DNA of 41,376 nt from Cudoniella acicularis (taxonomy: Eukaryota; Ascomycota; Leotiomycetes; Helotiales; Helotiaceae). The translations under genes and the position numbers were made by a program. Location: NCBI GenBank assembly GCA_013054445.1, contig JAAMPI010000366.1, positions 1 to 41,376 on the forward strand, given 5' to 3'. Below, piece by piece: positions 1 through 11,489 of this stretch (within the stretch, counting starts at the first letter, position 1; the number at the start of each line of letters is the position of its first letter). The notes below the pieces were generated by a model. That model saw only the letters and a list, made by a program, of their open reading frames with translations. It did no database searches and was not told the DNA's origin.

Positions 1-513
1 CTTCCCCTGGTCCTGCAAACACCACACCCTCCCCTCCGAAAAAAGAAATCCTTCTCACGCGTCTCGAACTGGCTCTTGAACGGCCGAAAAGGCGACGACG
101 AGGTCCACTCCCGCAATATCTCACTAGACTCAGTAACCAACACTCCAAAACCAGTTACCTCCCACGAGGGGTTCTACCAATGCGTTGATGTGCAATCTAC
201 ATCTTACGGCAGCGGCTGGGAACGCAGAAATAGCGTCGATTCTGTGAGCACCGTGTCTACACTTTCTAGCGATGAAGATGACGACGAAACTGAGAAATAC
301 GTGAGTCCTACGATAACGCCTGAATCTAGCCCTGGACGACGAGCCAAGAGAGGCGGAGTGAGTGCTAGTTTTGAGATTGAGAGAGGTGTGGAGAAGAGTA
401 TTGAGTTGGAGCGTGTGAGGACTTTTGGGGAGAGGGAACATGGTGTTGATGAGAAGTGGAGGATGGAAGGATTGTCGATGCCGGGGAGGAACAGTGTTGG
501 TGTTGCTTTTTAG
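1..513 (+). CDS. C-terminal part of a hypothetical fungal protein (5' truncated by window)
   Basis: The frame is open from base 1 to a TAG at 511-513 (about 170 residues), so the gene begins to the left of the window. The visible part is low-complexity: a basic Lys/Arg-Ser stretch near the start, Ser-rich segments, an acidic run (SDEDDDETE) around residues 89-97, a TPESSP proline-directed motif, then a charged Glu/Arg tail. It has no catalytic motif, membrane segment or recognisable fold. The Ser/acidic composition suggests a disordered, probably phosphorylated cytosolic or nuclear tail. The family is not recognised. Coding status rests on the uninterrupted frame and composition. Confidence 0.6.
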   Translation, partial: LPLVLQTPHPPLRKKKSFSRVSNWLLNGRKGDDEVHSRNISLDSVTNTPKPVTSHEGFYQCVDVQSTSYGSGWERRNSVDSVSTVSTLSSDEDDDETEKYVSPTITPESSPGRRAKRGGVSASFEIERGVEKSIELERVRTFGEREHGVDEKWRMEGLSMPGRNSVGVAF

Positions 514-1278
514 GGATTTGAGTTTGGGTTGTGTTCTGTTTTTGGCTCTCGATTTTGAGAAGATGGTTTTTGGGGAAGGAAAGGATGGGATGGGATATGA
601 TACCACTTTTGTTCAAGTTTAGATGTTGGAAACTTGGAAGGAAGAAAGGATGAAGGGGGGAAGGCGTTTGTTTATACATATTTGCATATATTACATGCGT
701 GGGTCGGTGACCTGGCGTACCTAATAATATGGTATTTAGTTAGAGGTAGAAAATTTAAGCAGAGTGGGATATTTAATCCCATGACTCAGTAGCTTAAAAC
801 AAGTTTTTTGACGTACGCTATTGTGATTTCAACTTAGTGAGATTCCGCCCACTACCTGAATATGAGTTATAAACATCTCGCCTTGTGTGAACCTCTCTCT
901 CTTATAGGCCCTTCTTCTCGCATGAATGTCTGGTATGCGAACCCCTCTTCTCTCATTGGAGAAAAAAGCATACAAGTAAAGCCATATATATGCTATATTT
1001 TCTTCTGCAGCTCTCAATGAGTTTTCTTTTGTGAACGCTGCTGGTGTGAATCCATGCGAAGAGGAAATGTCAATGAGTGAATATGCTGGGGGTATCAAGC
1101 TTGTCGCCTCCCTCCACCTGCATAGGTGAATCAGATGAACAGATGGTTTACGCTAGCGCGTGGACTCGCTTCTAGAGTGTATAAGCTGGCTGTCAATACG
1201 GTCAATCTGTCACTCGCGCCTTGTCTCAACTCAGGTCAAGAGGCTGCCATACTAAACAGACCACGACATTGACAATAG
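514..1278. other. Intergenic region
   Basis: This is the 3' flank of the first gene and the 5' flank of the 2EXR frame. I see no convincing coding sequence, tRNA or repeat. A frame of about 45 codons starts with ATG at 1134 and ends at a TGA near 1269. It could hold an upstream exon of the 2EXR gene, but no splice pair is decisive. Confidence 0.5.
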
Positions 1279-1416
1279 GCAGGATCATTAAGAACAGAAC
1301 AACACACCGAGAAACAGCAGCAACCTGGAGGGTATTTAAGAAAGATTCTTCATTTCTCCTTCAAACATCTCTGGCTTCACACATCTCCCGACCTAGGCAG
1401 CAAAACTGACCAAGAT

Positions 1417-2157
1417 TTGGAGCACACTTCAACGTTGATTCGTCCTGATCCACTTCTTACAGCAACCAAGGTGGACCGTTCTCTCGACAACCTAGTTAAC
1501 TTTCGACACCACCTACCAGACCCGAATCTGGAGCTACACAATGAGGTTCTCCCATCGCCGGTATTTACTCTCTTTACGAAGTTACCTTCAGAACTCCAGT
1601 TGAAGGTCTGGCGAGCTATCTTCCCAAAGCCAAGAAAATTCTTCGTTAAGTTAGGCGATAGCCACAACCATTTCCCTGACCGTATCAGCGTCAGCTGGAG
1701 CAAAATCTTTTGTCCCTCTAACCCCATTGCTCTTCATGTTTGCCACGATAGTCGAACGGAAGCACTTCCCCATTTCAAGGTACTGTGCTACAACAAGTCT
1801 CTAGGTTGGCAATACTTCAACCTATCTGCTGACACTGTACATACCAAAAACATCGTCTCCCGCGGCTCCCCGAACGAGGTTTGCAGAGCGTATCTCAAAG
1901 TCTGGGGAAGACAATACATTAAGAATTTGGAAGTTGGTGGCTATCAGAAGCTCTGGGTTTCCGCACGGGTTGTGACGCAAACAGGTACTCTAACAATCTC
2001 CCCTGCCATACCTCTTGCTATGGGATTCCGAAATCTTGATCGACTAATCTTCATCCCAAGGAAGAGAACTAAGCTCGAGGTAGATAATAAGCTCAACAAT
2101 TTGAAAGACCTGGCCGAGGTTGCGACTATCTATAAAGAGATTCGGAAGCACTTTTAA
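1417..2157 (+). CDS. 2EXR-domain protein, start unresolved
   Basis: The frame carries the signature of the fungal 2EXR family (PF20150). FTLFTKLPSELQLKVW lies near residues 50-65 of this frame, followed by an AIFPKPRKF stretch and then PIALHVCHDSRTEAL, matching the family pattern F-x-LPxELRxxIW ... P-x-LxVCxxSRxEAL. The function of 2EXR proteins is unknown; they form large paralogous sets in Pezizomycotina. The frame is open from 1279 to a TAA at 2155-2157 but holds no ATG before the core motif; the first in-frame Met is near position 2020. Either a short upstream exon supplies the start or the gene is a decayed copy. I list it from a TTG at 1417 only as a conservative boundary. The domain call is firm; start and functionality are not. 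Confidence 0.6.
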   Translation: MEHTSTLIRPDPLLTATKVDRSLDNLVNFRHHLPDPNLELHNEVLPSPVFTLFTKLPSELQLKVWRAIFPKPRKFFVKLGDSHNHFPDRISVSWSKIFCPSNPIALHVCHDSRTEALPHFKVLCYNKSLGWQYFNLSADTVHTKNIVSRGSPNEVCRAYLKVWGRQYIKNLEVGGYQKLWVSARVVTQTGTLTISPAIPLAMGFRNLDRLIFIPRKRTKLEVDNKLNNLKDLAEVATIYKEIRKHF

Positions 2158-2684
2158 GAGCAACCAAGAAGCAAACGCCCTGAGATCATTATCAAAGAAC
2201 AACCAGTGGAGAAGTGAGAGGTCTATGAGGGAATAAATTGGTCAGTACGTCTACTAGGACTCCTTAGAAATCTGGATGATAGCTCTTGCATCTGTGGAGA
2301 CTTTTGGTCTTTTGGGTCCTGACCCTTGAGAATGGCATCGATGGACAGGCATAGGCATAGACATGACGTTAGTCGTCATTAAATATTAATACAATAAATA
2401 TTTATTTAATAAGAAATGCAGATGGTGAGAAAAGTGCACGAAATTATGTGAAGAAAGGTAAGAAAAGTTTCGACAGGATAGGGGAATCAAAGGCGGTCAA
2501 GTGCACGGACCCCTAAAATGACCTCGCGGTCCCAAATTTCGAGTTTGCTTCTCGTCGCGACGCTCAAGGAAACTCAAGATCAAACGGAACAAGAACAGAG
2601 CCTGCAACGCCAATGAACAACTGATTCTTCACCCAAATACGCCTTTGGCGATACTAAATCTTGGCGTAACCACTTCTCTGCACT
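2158..2684. promoter_or_regulatory. Intergenic region / 5' flank of the RNA-binding protein gene
   Basis: No coding sequence is seen. A very AT-rich patch (about 2380-2412, alternating AATATTTA-like words) is followed by GC-richer sequence leading to the ATG at 2685. The second half is the presumed promoter and 5' UTR of the downstream housekeeping gene. Confidence 0.4.
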
Positions 2685-5049
2685 ATGTTGTTCTCAGAAG
2701 AAGATGCGCCGCTGCTGAAAAAGTGGATTGTGAAGAGACTGGAGAATACGTGAGCAGCTCCATCTTCCATCCAACACGCGGAGATCTAAACTGACATTAT
2801 ATTTCTACAGCTCGGATGCAGATGCTGATGTTTTGGCCGACTATGTCCTCGCGCTGCTTCGACACGATGGCGACACGGAAACCGTTCGACAACTCTGTCT
2901 AGTTGAGATTCCGGATTTTTTAAAAGAAGATTCGCATATATTCGTGCAAGATGTATTCGATGCTATTCATTACAAAAGTTATCTCCCTGGTGCGCAGCCT
3001 CCTCGCAGACCGTCGATTCCATTTGCGCCGCCCACTGGACCCTCGATGCCTTCATACGGAAGCCTTGGTATGGCTGGTGTTCCACAAGGTCCCCAAAACG
3101 GGTCGAGGAAGCGCTCATACAATGACCGAGGTGATGGTGACCCCCAGGACAGAGGTCTATACAATTCGGGTGATCCGAATGGAAGATTATACAAGCAACC
3201 TCGGAGGGGTGGGATCATTGGAGGTCGCGGAGGATATGAACACTTCAACGGCAGAGGAGGCTATCCTGGAGGTCGCCCGCTACCTATGAATCTCCCAGGA
3301 CCACCTTCTCAAGGATTTCCTATGCCTGGCATGCCTAGTCCCCCTCCTGGAATGCCGGCCTTCGATCCAAACAATCCTATGGCGGCAATGCTTGCAATGC
3401 AGGCTATGGGGTTTCCTGTACCGGGTTTACCAATATCACCTGGCATTGGCGGCCAGCCACCTCCCATTCAACCAAAAAGACAGAGATGTCGAGATTATGA
3501 TTTAAAGGGGTTTTGCGCTCGAGGGAATACATGCAATTTCGAGCATGGCGAGAACTCGATTTTCGTCCCACCTGGAAACAAATCCGATGAATACGACCCT
3601 ACAAATGCAACTCTCATGACGGGAGTCGAAGGCAATGCCGCACCACCTGCTTTCAATAATTTCAGGGGTAACGATCGAGGTAGAGGCCGTGGTGGATTCT
3701 CAAGGGGTGATAGAGGAGGTAATCCTAGTAGAAGAGGCGGGCGGGCCGAGTTCTCATCGGACCGACCAAATCATGACAAAAGCAAGATGACTATTGTGGT
3801 GGAAAATATTCCTGAGGACAAGTTCTCCGAGGATGAGGTTCGACAGTTCTTTTCTCAATTTGGCAATATCCTTGAAGTCTCTATGAGGCCTTACAAGAGA
3901 CTGGCAATCGTCAAGTACAGCGACTGGAACGAGGCAAATGCAGCTTACAGCTCACCGAAAGTAATCTTCGACAACAGGTTTGTCAAGGTCTACTGGTACA
4001 CAAGTCCGGAGTCTCTGCCTCAACCACCTGCAGCCAGTGCATCCAATGATAACGCAATGAATGGTGCCGCGCCTATTACTCCAGCTCCGGCGAGAGCAGC
4101 TTCCGAGCCTGAGATTGATATTGAGGAATTTGCCCGCAAGCAACAAGAAGCTCAGAAGGTACACGAAGAGAAGATGAAAAAGAAGCAGGAGATGGAAGCG
4201 GCGAGAAAAGAGCTAGAAAAGCGGCAAGAGGATTTGGCCAAAAGCCGAGCAGAGGAAAAGAGGAAGTTAATGGAGAAACTAGCGGCAAAGACCGCGAAAT
4301 CAGGGATGACTATCATCAAGACCGAAAATGGAAGTCCTCCACCAAGCAATGCGAAATCGAATTCACAAACCGAGGCTTTGAAGGCTCAGCTTGCGGCATT
4401 GGAGGCTGAAGCACAGTCGTTGGGTATTGATCCCAATGCAGCTGAAGACAACTCGTTTTCTTATAGAGGACGTGGTCGTGGACGAGGCGGCTATAGAGGC
4501 AGAGGGGCCTTTGCTCCAAGAGGTTTCCGTGGAAGTTTCAGAGGTCGTGGCGGAGCACCTTTCTCGGGCGGAGGCACCTACAAACTTGACAATCGTCCCA
4601 AGACCGTTGCTCTGACAGGTGTCGACTTTTCCGATCCCGAAAAGGACGAAAGCCTCAGACAGTTCCTCTTGGTAAGCCCACCAATCTCTTCCTGACTTTA
4701 CGAATGTGTTACTAACAAAGAATAGGGCATCGGTGAATACGCCTCGCTAGAAGTAACCCCTTCTCGCGCCTCCATAACCTTTAAAGACCGCTTCACAGCC
4801 GAGAAATTCATGTACGGCCTTCATAACGGCGAAGTTCCTTCCGTTGGTAAAGTCGACCTAGCCTGGGTCTCTACACCTCTCCCTCCAATTAACCTCGCCT
4901 CTATCAAAACCGAAGACATCACCATGGATGAAGGAGATGCGATGATGATGGCCACCGATTCAAGCCCAGCGCATGGGGTGCATGACCGAGAGCAAGTGGA
5001 GAATATCGATTATGATGTTGCTGATGACAATGATTGGGGTGTGCAATGA
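2685..5049 (+). CDS. PWI/CCCH/RRM RNA-binding protein, RBM26/RBM27 type
   Basis: Exons 2685-2749, 2811-4671 and 4726-5049 join in phase to 749 residues. Introns are 61 and 54 nt, with GTGAGC...CAG and GTAAGC...TAG ends. Domains in order: a PWI-like N-terminal helical domain (about 1-85, starting MLFSEEDAPLLKKWIV); a Pro/Gly-rich linker; a CCCH zinc finger C-x8-C-x5-C-x3-H (Cys248, Cys257, Cys263, His267); RRM1 (about 348-420, MTIVVENIPEDKF); a Glu/Lys coiled coil (about 455-515); an RGG/RG-rich segment (about 572-610); and RRM2 (about 617-690), split by the second intron. The tail is acidic. This order is that of metazoan RBM26/RBM27 and, I believe, fission yeast Rmn1, which act in nuclear RNA surveillance with the exosome adaptor (MTREC/PAXT). 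A nuclear role in polyadenylated RNA turnover is inferred from that similarity. The gene looks intact. Confidence 0.88.
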
Positions 5050-5386
5050 TCACGAGCGAGGCGTTTGAAAATCATGCTTGGTTTGGTTGGATGAATATGT
5101 ATTTGAGGCAAAGAATGGAGTCAGTCGGTCGGTGCTCAATGAGAAAATAAAATGGGACGGGTGTATTTGTATTGTAAAAGATATCGGAATGACGTGTTAA
5201 GATATTATCAAGGAATAAAGCGATGCAAGCTTATAAAAGAAAATGAAGTTGTTATCTAGAAAAATGTATTGTCGAACTCGGATTACAGGTATTACGCCTC
5301 CGATGTTAATCTGTGGATGTTCAAAACCTCCGAAGACCCACTTCTTGATTCCCTCTAGAATGCAGACTCTTGATACCGGCTAATAT
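5050..5386. other. Intergenic region between convergent gene ends
   Basis: This is the 3' flank of the RNA-binding gene (plus) and the 3' flank of the NACHT gene (minus). On the minus strand a GTAAGA donor-like site sits just before the TAA/TGA-rich tail near 5397, and a CTAG acceptor-like site lies near 5355. A further short exon of the NACHT gene is therefore possible but not demonstrable. Confidence 0.35.
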
Positions 5387-8300
5387 CTATGAACCGCCTC
5401 TTACCTCAATAGCGTTGCCGCAATATTGCCAAAGTTCGTTNNNNTACCTAGCAGCCAACGAGAGCGGCGTCTGACCATTATTATCCTTCGTGTTGGCCGC
5501 AGCGTTGATTTCGTTCCAAGGTTCTAAAGCAGCCGAGAGGAGATCTACTATTCCGTATCTGGACGCAATATGTAGAAGAGTTGTTTTTCTACATGGACAG
5601 TTTACTGAATACTCATTTACCGTGTTATATATGTTAACCCATTGTGCGAGGAGATTTTCTGAAGGCCAGTGAAAATAATCCATCAGATCGACCTGGGGGA
5701 TCCTCTTCGCATAAGCCCGTTCCGTATGTGTCAGCCATGACGTTGTGGCATAACCTAGAAAAGGAAGTTCTGATTTGGTTGCTTCGTTCCAGTCGATACT
5801 CTTTTGCCGACCTATCTCTTCCAGATCAATATAGCGTATACATGATCTAGACAAGCTCTGATGTGCTAAGCCTATAGCCAAATCGAGCGATTCCCAGCAC
5901 TCCATATACAGGATTTGGAGACCGTCATCAAACAGAAAGTCATTGATTGACTGATGAATAAATTGAACCACTGGGATATCATTACGCAGTTGGATTTCTG
6001 CTAAGCCGCGCGAGATAGACTTCACCCTTGTCTTCATTTCGTCATTGTTTTCTGCCAGGATTCCTTCATCGCTATATTGTCGTAGAGACGTATATGGTAA
6101 ATCCGGTTCGATAGCCGTGGCGAAGCGTAATTCATCCAAGGACAAAGGTCGAATAGCAAAGAGGATCCACTGGAAAAGGTTTAACACTTCGGGTTTTTCT
6201 TCTTGGCTCACGCTTTCCAAGACTTCTCGGTAGAAATCATTCAGGTTCGAAGGAATGCGAAAAATTTCTTCCTTGATCATCTTCTCTTTCTTGGCTTGCC
6301 GCCTCATTTGTTCAACGCGATCAACAACGAGACGAGCCCATTGAAAACTGTTCGAGGCTCGCTGTATAATAGTTTCTCTTATCTGGTGCTTTTCGTTTTG
6401 CAGTCGACGTTGAATATAGGTCCTGATATCCTCGGAATTTTCCTGGTCAATACAGATCTCTAGTTCTCCTTTGAAATCGATAATAGGATAGCGACGGCAG
6501 CTAAAGCATATGCTAAAGACTGAACTAGATGTGTTTGAGCAGCGCAATATAAGATTCTGAAACTCTTTCACCAATTCAACCGCCGTACTTTCGCCGCCTT
6601 CGTCAAGCGCATCAGCGAAAAGTCGAACCGAATAATATTCCAAGATTTTGGGTATCGACAACTCGAGGAATGCTCGTAATTCTGTTTCATGCCAACCCCA
6701 TTTCTCTCCCGGTTTCCCTTTCACTTCACAATTTTTCCTAAAATCGTTGACGAGATCTGACAACGCACTGGGCACTTGGTCCAAAATCTGATAGAGAATC
6801 GACCGGTAGAAACCAAGGAGGGTGTGTTGGAGCTCAGATCCCCGACCATGGAAAAAGAATGAGAGTGTAACTAACTTGCTTTGGATTGCAGGTTTGTCAG
6901 CGCTCATTTTTTGGAGGGCATACTTCATCATCGTCGATTTTCCGGTCCCTGGATTACCCTTGATCCAAAGCAATCCCTTGTTCTGACGAGTCCAGTATAA
7001 GAATGTGTCGTGCTGCAGTAACCATTCACATGTTGCCTCTGTGGCAAGGCTTATTTCATGCTTCCGTGCTTCCATATCTTTGAAGTATAAATATTTTAAG
7101 CAATCTAGATGTCAAAATTAGCACTTGTGGCTCAGTGCGGCAACCCCTTTGATAACCTTACCCTTTTGGTCTGTTGTCTTCAGGTCTTGGTAAGGCTCTA
7201 GAGTGTTTTAGCTCGAAACCTGATTTCTGTTCTTTACGGAGCATTATCTTACTTTTGAATTTAGGGTTTACTTCACGGACTAGTTGCGCGCCGATGCTCT
7301 GGCCATAAATGGCATCCACAGATGTTTGCTCGGAAGTATCTAACAACATATAGATATATATTAGTTTTGGCTATTTATATGCTCACTAAATACGAAATTA
7401 ACGCGGCTAACTCGAATATGCCCTAAAAAAGAATTCCTCCTCACGTAGGAACCTACTCACTAAGCAACCCAATGATCCGGCTTCTAAGGATACGGTAATT
7501 CTGGTCCTTCTCATTCGAGAACCGACACATAGTACGGTGATCACAACCGTCCATAGTTATAATAATCTCCCCAGGGAAATCCAATATTCCTGTGTGCCGA
7601 TCTACAATCTGCTTAGAGTTAGAAATATATTATTATTGCTAGGGAATCATGATTACCAGTTTTGAAAGAGGAGGCGTTGTACGTTGTTCAATACATGAGA
7701 AAATCTTGATATCATTCGCTTGATTTCTAAACTCCGTTGAGATTGTCTTAAGAGTCTCGGAGTCTCGCTCTAGGTTCTGGAGTAGATCCTTCCGGGTAGA
7801 ACCTGTTAGACCAGAACTTACGTAGAGGCCAACGCTGGAAATGTTGGCCAATAATTGCGGCCAACTAATAGCATCAGAACCACGATGGGGTGTGCCTAAG
7901 AAAAATATTCCCCGAATAGAAGTTCGGAGGAAAGGAAATTCGTCTTTGTCCTCTAGCTGGGCAATAGCAAGAGCCTATAGAATTAAGTGAGAATCCCTTT
8001 TTATAGTTAGATGAGTCGGTAATACCCTCTTCAGCACAATACCCCCCATGCTATGGCATACGAATATCAAGGGCCGAGATTGTTGCTGTTTTAAGCACAT
8101 TAGCTATTGTTAACTCTTACTTGGGCAGACAGAGGGGGTAAATTTTCGGCTTGAATCTAGCAAGCGAGAGGCTTATAAAACCTGAGACGAAAATATACTT
8201 TGTAATCACTTTTAGGAGATTAGAAAAATAAATGCACAAACCTTTCCGTCTCTTTCCAACTTTATATTATTGAGTAGTGACCGTGCAAAATCATCAAGTG

Positions 8301-8712
8301 TCGCTAGAGACTTTGTGAGGGTTACTTCGGCATCATAACTGAAAGAAAACACCCGGACGCCGTTGATGTCCTTTGGGAGGAAGTCGCGTAACCAAAGAGC
8401 GCCGCTTTCGTGCGTCCATGTTTTCAGCCAATGTCCGCATATTCCGTGTATTGCGACAATGTCCGGGAACGGCCCATCAATTTGGTCGGCGGACAGGCTC
8501 GGCGTTAAGAGTATGAGGCCCAATTTCTGTTGCTCTAACGCATTGGGAGGTGGATCATTGTGACGACCAGGCAGTGCGGGATCGGTCGCACTACTATCGC
8601 GAGGTGGGTCGACGGGACCCAGGCTAGAACTAGCCGTCGTTGCGCGATCCCTTGATATAAATGAGAAAATTTTCTTTCTGCGCGATCCCTTCTTTGGAGT
8701 ATTGGACGTCAT
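5387..8712 (-). CDS. Lipase-like/NACHT/ankyrin STAND protein, 3' end uncertain
   Basis: Six exons on the minus strand fit in phase: 8712-8242, 8085-8026, 7974-7657, 7608-7461, 7339-7253 and 7104-5387. Residues about 75-290 form an alpha/beta-hydrolase of the DUF676/PGAP1-like serine-esterase type. It has an AIHGICGH oxyanion loop, nucleophile elbow CHSMGG (Ser169) and FLGTPHRGS. After a linker (CLKYLYFKDMEARKHEI) comes NACHT: P-loop GNPGTGKST at about 411-419 and Walker-B-like LFADALDE at about 523-530. An ankyrin repeat (TTLLHIASRYG..., NGQTPLSLAAR) begins near residue 876. Such fungal NLR-like STAND proteins are linked to nonself recognition, with the hydrolase as candidate effector. Four N bases at 5441-5444 interrupt the ankyrin frame and a stop follows 18 codons later, so the repeat array is probably truncated by the gap or by decay. 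Start ATG chosen at 8712. The product is confident; the C-terminus is not. Confidence 0.8.
5441..5444. other. Assembly ambiguity (NNNN)
   Basis: Four undetermined bases lie inside the ankyrin-coding end of the minus-strand NACHT gene. The reading frame after the Ns does not resume a recognisable ankyrin consensus, so an unknown number of bases or repeats may be missing. Confidence 0.95.
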
Positions 8713-9181
8713 AGTGAAGCTCACGCTGGTTCAGGCCGAGATAGTTTGAAATGGGTACTGTGGGAAGAGAGGGCCCGAAGAACGAGGTGCTAGCTCGGCG
8801 TGGTGTGTGGGCTCTTGGTGCTGGCGGCGCTTGAGCATGGCGCACTGCAAGCGGTCAGCGACCATGATTCCACGTCTTTTAAGCGAAGTTGGTTTGGCTT
8901 ACACGTGACAGATGAAGATGTGGCATGTGTGTGCAGAGATCAGGCAGCTACAGAGTTGGTGTTTGAAACTTCGCCAACTAGGGAATTTTGATCACCAGAG
9001 AAGAAATAATAACCAATGGAAGTTCAAATTAGATGCTGACTCTCTGGGATTTCTTAGTGGGGTGTACCTACCTATTTGAGAATAACCCCCTTACCCCTCA
9101 CTTCCACTTTCTTTGAAGAGATTGGTTTCACAAGCTTCTATCTGGTATACAAAATTTTAAGTTTCGATCAAGTTGCCGAAA
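8713..9181. promoter_or_regulatory. Divergent intergenic region (NACHT gene / DUF885 gene)
   Basis: These 469 bases separate two start codons pointing away from each other (8712 minus, 9182 plus) and presumably contain both promoters. Several short open frames occur on both strands, none with a recognisable domain. I see no specific operator or repeat. Confidence 0.45.
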
Positions 9182-10928
9182 ATGAGACAACGAGCCGAGG
9201 TAACCCTCAACAGTTCAAAAGAAACCGATCTCACTCCCGCAGCTGGTCAAAAGTCCAAATATGAATCCCACACTTGTCACGATGACGATAGTGAAGATAT
9301 CCGCCAAAGAATCGAACGAGTAAGCGCAGATATCTCAGACATCGATCAATTCTACAACATCGCCAGCTCACCCACACGACACTCCCGCTTCCACTCTTAC
9401 TACACCTCTGAGCTCTCATCCCTCAAAAATGTTCCATTCAACTCACTCAACCAAGAGGGGAAAATTGATTACCTTCTCTTGCAAAACCACCTCAAGAAGG
9501 ATTTACATCGACTTTCTCTGGAAGATGAAAAAAAATGAGAAAACGAGGCCGTTGATGCCTTTTGCAGAGAAGATTGTAGGTCTTTGCGAAGATAGGCAGA
9601 AGAAAAAATCTATGGATGGGAAAGAAGCAGCGCAGGCGTTGTTCGAAGCCGGAAAATCAATTTTGGAGACGAAATGGAAAGTGGAGAGTGGGAAAATCAA
9701 GATAGAAAAATCGAGTGCGTTCCGTGCGGCGAGATTACTTGAAAAGTTGCAAGTGCACTTGGATGAATGGTATAAATTTTACAAAGGATACGACCCTTTA
9801 TTCTCGTGGTGGGTCCCGGAACCTTACGAGAAAACGCAAAAGAGCATTGAAGAGCTCGTAATTATCATCAAGGAGAAGCTGGTGGGGATTGGGAAAGACG
9901 ACAAAGATGCTATTGTCGGAGATCCGATTGGAAGAGAGGGGTTGTTGGCTGACTTGGACTCTGAAATGATCCCTTACACGCCTGAAGAACTAATCGAGAT
10001 CGGCGAAAAAGAATACACGTGGTGCGAAGCCGAGATGAAGAAAGCATCAAAAGAGCTAGGATACGGCGAGAAATGGCGAGACGCACTAGAATACGTCAAA
10101 ACCCTCTACGTCCCACCCGGAAAACAAACCGAACTCGTCCGCGATCTCTCCCAAGAAGTAATCGACCACGTCACGAAATACGATCTCGTCACCGTCCCCC
10201 CAATCGCAGCAGAATGCTGGCGAATGTACATGATCACTCCTGAAGCACAAAGAGCGAATCCTTTCTTCTTGGGAGGTACATTCATGCAAGTTGCGTATCC
10301 AACAAACACCATGGATCATGAATGGAAAATGATGAGTATGCGCGGGAATAACATCCATTTTTCACGCTCGACTGTCTTTCACGAGCTGATTCCGGGACAC
10401 CATCTCCAGTATCATTATATGGCCAGACACAGGCCTTATCGCCGATTGTTCTGGACACCGTTTTCCATTGAAGGTTGGGCTTTGTATTGGGAGATGCTCC
10501 TCTGGGACGATGAGAAATTTCCAAAGACGACCGAAAACAGGATCGGGATGTTGTTCTGGCGTATGCACCGCTGTGCGCGCATTATCTTTTCTGTTAAATT
10601 CCATTTAAGGGAGATGACACCACAGGAATGCATTGATTTCTTGGTCGAGAAAGTAGGACATGAACGATCTACTGCGGAGGGAGAAGTGAGGAGGTCATTT
10701 TCTGGTGGTTATTCGCCCCTGTATCAGGCGGGGTATATGCTTGGTGCTTTGCAGTTGTATGCATTGAGGCGAGAGATAGTAAGCGAGGGGAAAATGACGG
10801 AGAAACAATATCATGACCGTGTGTTGAAGGCTGGGCCCATGCAAATCGAGTTTCTGAGAGCTTTGATCAAGAATGAGAAGGTGTCGAGGGATTTTGAGAC
10901 GAGGTGGAGGTTTTATGAAGAGCGATGA
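9182..10928 (+). CDS. DUF885 family metallohydrolase-like protein, single frameshift
   Basis: Two overlapping frames make one protein of about 581 residues. The first runs from ATG 9182 to a TGA at 9536-9538 and the second continues from the same point to TGA 10926-10928. They meet at a run of eight A at about 9528-9535; seven A would give one continuous frame (EDEKNEKTRP). DUF885 hallmarks are in the second part: HELIPGHHLQ (bases 10380-10409, an HExxxGHxxQ metal-binding-type signature), EGWALYWE shortly after, and a conserved C-terminal SGGYSPLYQAGYMLG segment. Members are predicted zinc-dependent peptidase-like enzymes; the substrate is unknown. No signal peptide is seen, so it is probably cytosolic. 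The downstream frame shows no other damage. A one-base homopolymer sequencing error is the simplest explanation, a very recent null allele the alternative. Confidence 0.82.
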
Positions 10929-11489
10929 TGGGACTTGGAGGTTGGCGATACGCCTTCGGAGCCGGAATCCGCACAGGGTTCAACCGTTCAAGCAGAGAAC
11001 AAATGACGGAGTACGAAATGAGAGCGAAAGCCTTTGCGTTTAGAAGAGTTTGTTTCTCAAGGATAAGAACATGAGACAAGACATTATCATTGTTTTATTC
11101 ATCCTTCGAGCGCTTCCCAAAATCCCAGCCCGTACCACGAAGTTGCTCACAACACTTCAAAGGATAAACACCAAACCACAATGAGGTATTATGAGACTGA
11201 AAAAAATATAAAACATATTCAGACTTTCATCTCTTCTAGCAATTCGTTAGGGTTTTCGGAGAGTATTTCTTGCGCGACTTTGAAGTGTTTACTCAGACTT
11301 TATAAAGCGAATGCCCGATTGCATTGTGATTGTTCAAACTTGAGAACAACAATTATTGTCCAACTTCAAATACTTTTTCGTAGCAGTTGCTCATATTTCC
11401 CCTTCTGCTAATGGCAAGCAAAGAGAGCAAAGCACAAACAGGACCAGAAAAAAAGGGGTGGAAGACAAACCAAAAACTCACACACCACA
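10929..11489. other. Intergenic region
   Basis: This is the 3' flank of the DUF885 gene and the 5' flank of the amidoligase pseudogene. Short open frames on both strands show no domain. No RNA gene or repeat is seen. Confidence 0.45.

Noticed and set aside
829..1098. Minus-strand frame of 89 codons in the first intergenic region
   Set aside because: No domain, no convincing composition and no splice partners; likely chance.
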